Shown here piece by piece: positions 5,460 through 5,590 of a stretch of 5,590 nt of DNA. Position numbers and translations under genes: made by a program. The notes beneath the pieces were generated by a model that was not told the origin of the DNA, searched no databases, and saw nothing but the letters and a program-made list of their open reading frames with translations. The stretch lies in the NCBI GenBank assembly GCA_041488155.1, contig JBGPOS010000130.1:1-5590 (forward strand), read 5' to 3'. How positions within the stretch are numbered: the stretch's first letter is position 1; each line of letters opens with the position of its first letter. The DNA comes from JBGPOS01 sp041488155. Lineage in GTDB: Bacteria > Chloroflexota > Dehalococcoidia > Tepidiformales > Tepidiformaceae.

Positions 5460-5590
5460 TCAGTCGGCGATGCGGCGCGCGCCCAGAAAGCGGCGGGCCC
5501 AGTAGGCGGTGGTCAGGCGTTCCACGCGCACCACGCCCTTCGAGTTCGGGGCGTGCACGAACTGATCGCCTCCGACCGCGATGCCGACAT
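5460..5590 (-). CDS. NlpC/P60 (C40) family cell-wall peptidase, C-terminal end (partial)
   Basis: Only the last 42 residues are in the window; the gene enters from the right edge and ends with TGA at 5460-5462. The sequence VGIAVGGDQFVHAP, then KGVVRVERL, TAYWARRF and LGARRI, matches the end of NlpC/P60 domains: a strand after the catalytic His, the F-HAP strand, the V-V--L strand and the YW--RF-GARR terminus. The two bases before the first full codon (AT) are compatible with a CAT codon, which would be the His of the usual HVGI motif, but this cannot be confirmed here. Members are secreted endopeptidases that cut stem peptides or cross-links in peptidoglycan. The catalytic Cys and the signal peptide lie outside the window. 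The gene is convergent with mtgA, leaving 16 nt between the stops. Confidence 0.8.
   Translation of the reverse strand, partial: VGIAVGGDQFVHAPNSKGVVRVERLTTAYWARRFLGARRIAD

Noticed and set aside
5441..5462. Inverted repeat TGAGA / TCTCA spanning the end of mtgA and the end of the peptidase gene
   Set aside because: Two convergent genes that both end in TGA automatically give a small inverted repeat. Only two further base pairs extend it and the loop is 12 nt, so it is not a credible terminator.

Overview
This is a GC-rich window from a Gram-negative-type bacterium. Four of the encoded proteins carry a signal peptide, a membrane anchor or a cell-wall domain. The 549-residue TPR protein belongs to a type I associate with Acidobacteriota and similar soil or sediment lineages. 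The MtgA-type transglycosylase looks proteobacterial. I cannot fix the phylum from sequence alone, and a metagenomic or horizontally mixed origin is possible.

Layout. (a) 1-837 is a degraded stretch. It holds the N-terminal half of a dihydrofolate-reductase/RibD-C-type gene (minus strand, ends at 38), a gene-poor spacer, and a relic of a tyrosine recombinase catalytic domain (minus strand, 546-758). (b) 838-1275 encodes a small secreted Cys/His-rich protein built from two copies of one module. It is closed by a strong hairpin terminator at 1305-1338. (c) 1339-1625 is non-coding as far as I can see, with two hairpins. (d) 1626-3275, minus strand, is a 549-residue exported TPR-family protein. 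(e) 3276-3425 is a divergent promoter region with small repeated sequence words. (f) 3426-4715, plus strand, is a 429-residue exported protein with four clean C-terminal TPR units. Its stop overlaps the GTG start of (g) 4712-5443, a complete monofunctional peptidoglycan glycosyltransferase (mtgA). (h) 5460-5590, minus strand, is the C-terminal end of an NlpC/P60-type cell-wall peptidase that converges on mtgA and runs out of the window.

How the parts fit. The right half is about the cell envelope: a periplasmic TPR protein translationally coupled to a glycan-strand polymerase, next to a peptidoglycan peptidase. The left half looks like a scar of past recombination, followed by a self-contained small secreted protein gene. 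I see no RNA gene, CRISPR array, intact mobile element or obvious defence system. The two most noteworthy points are the duplicated Cys/His module protein and the TPR-mtgA coupling.
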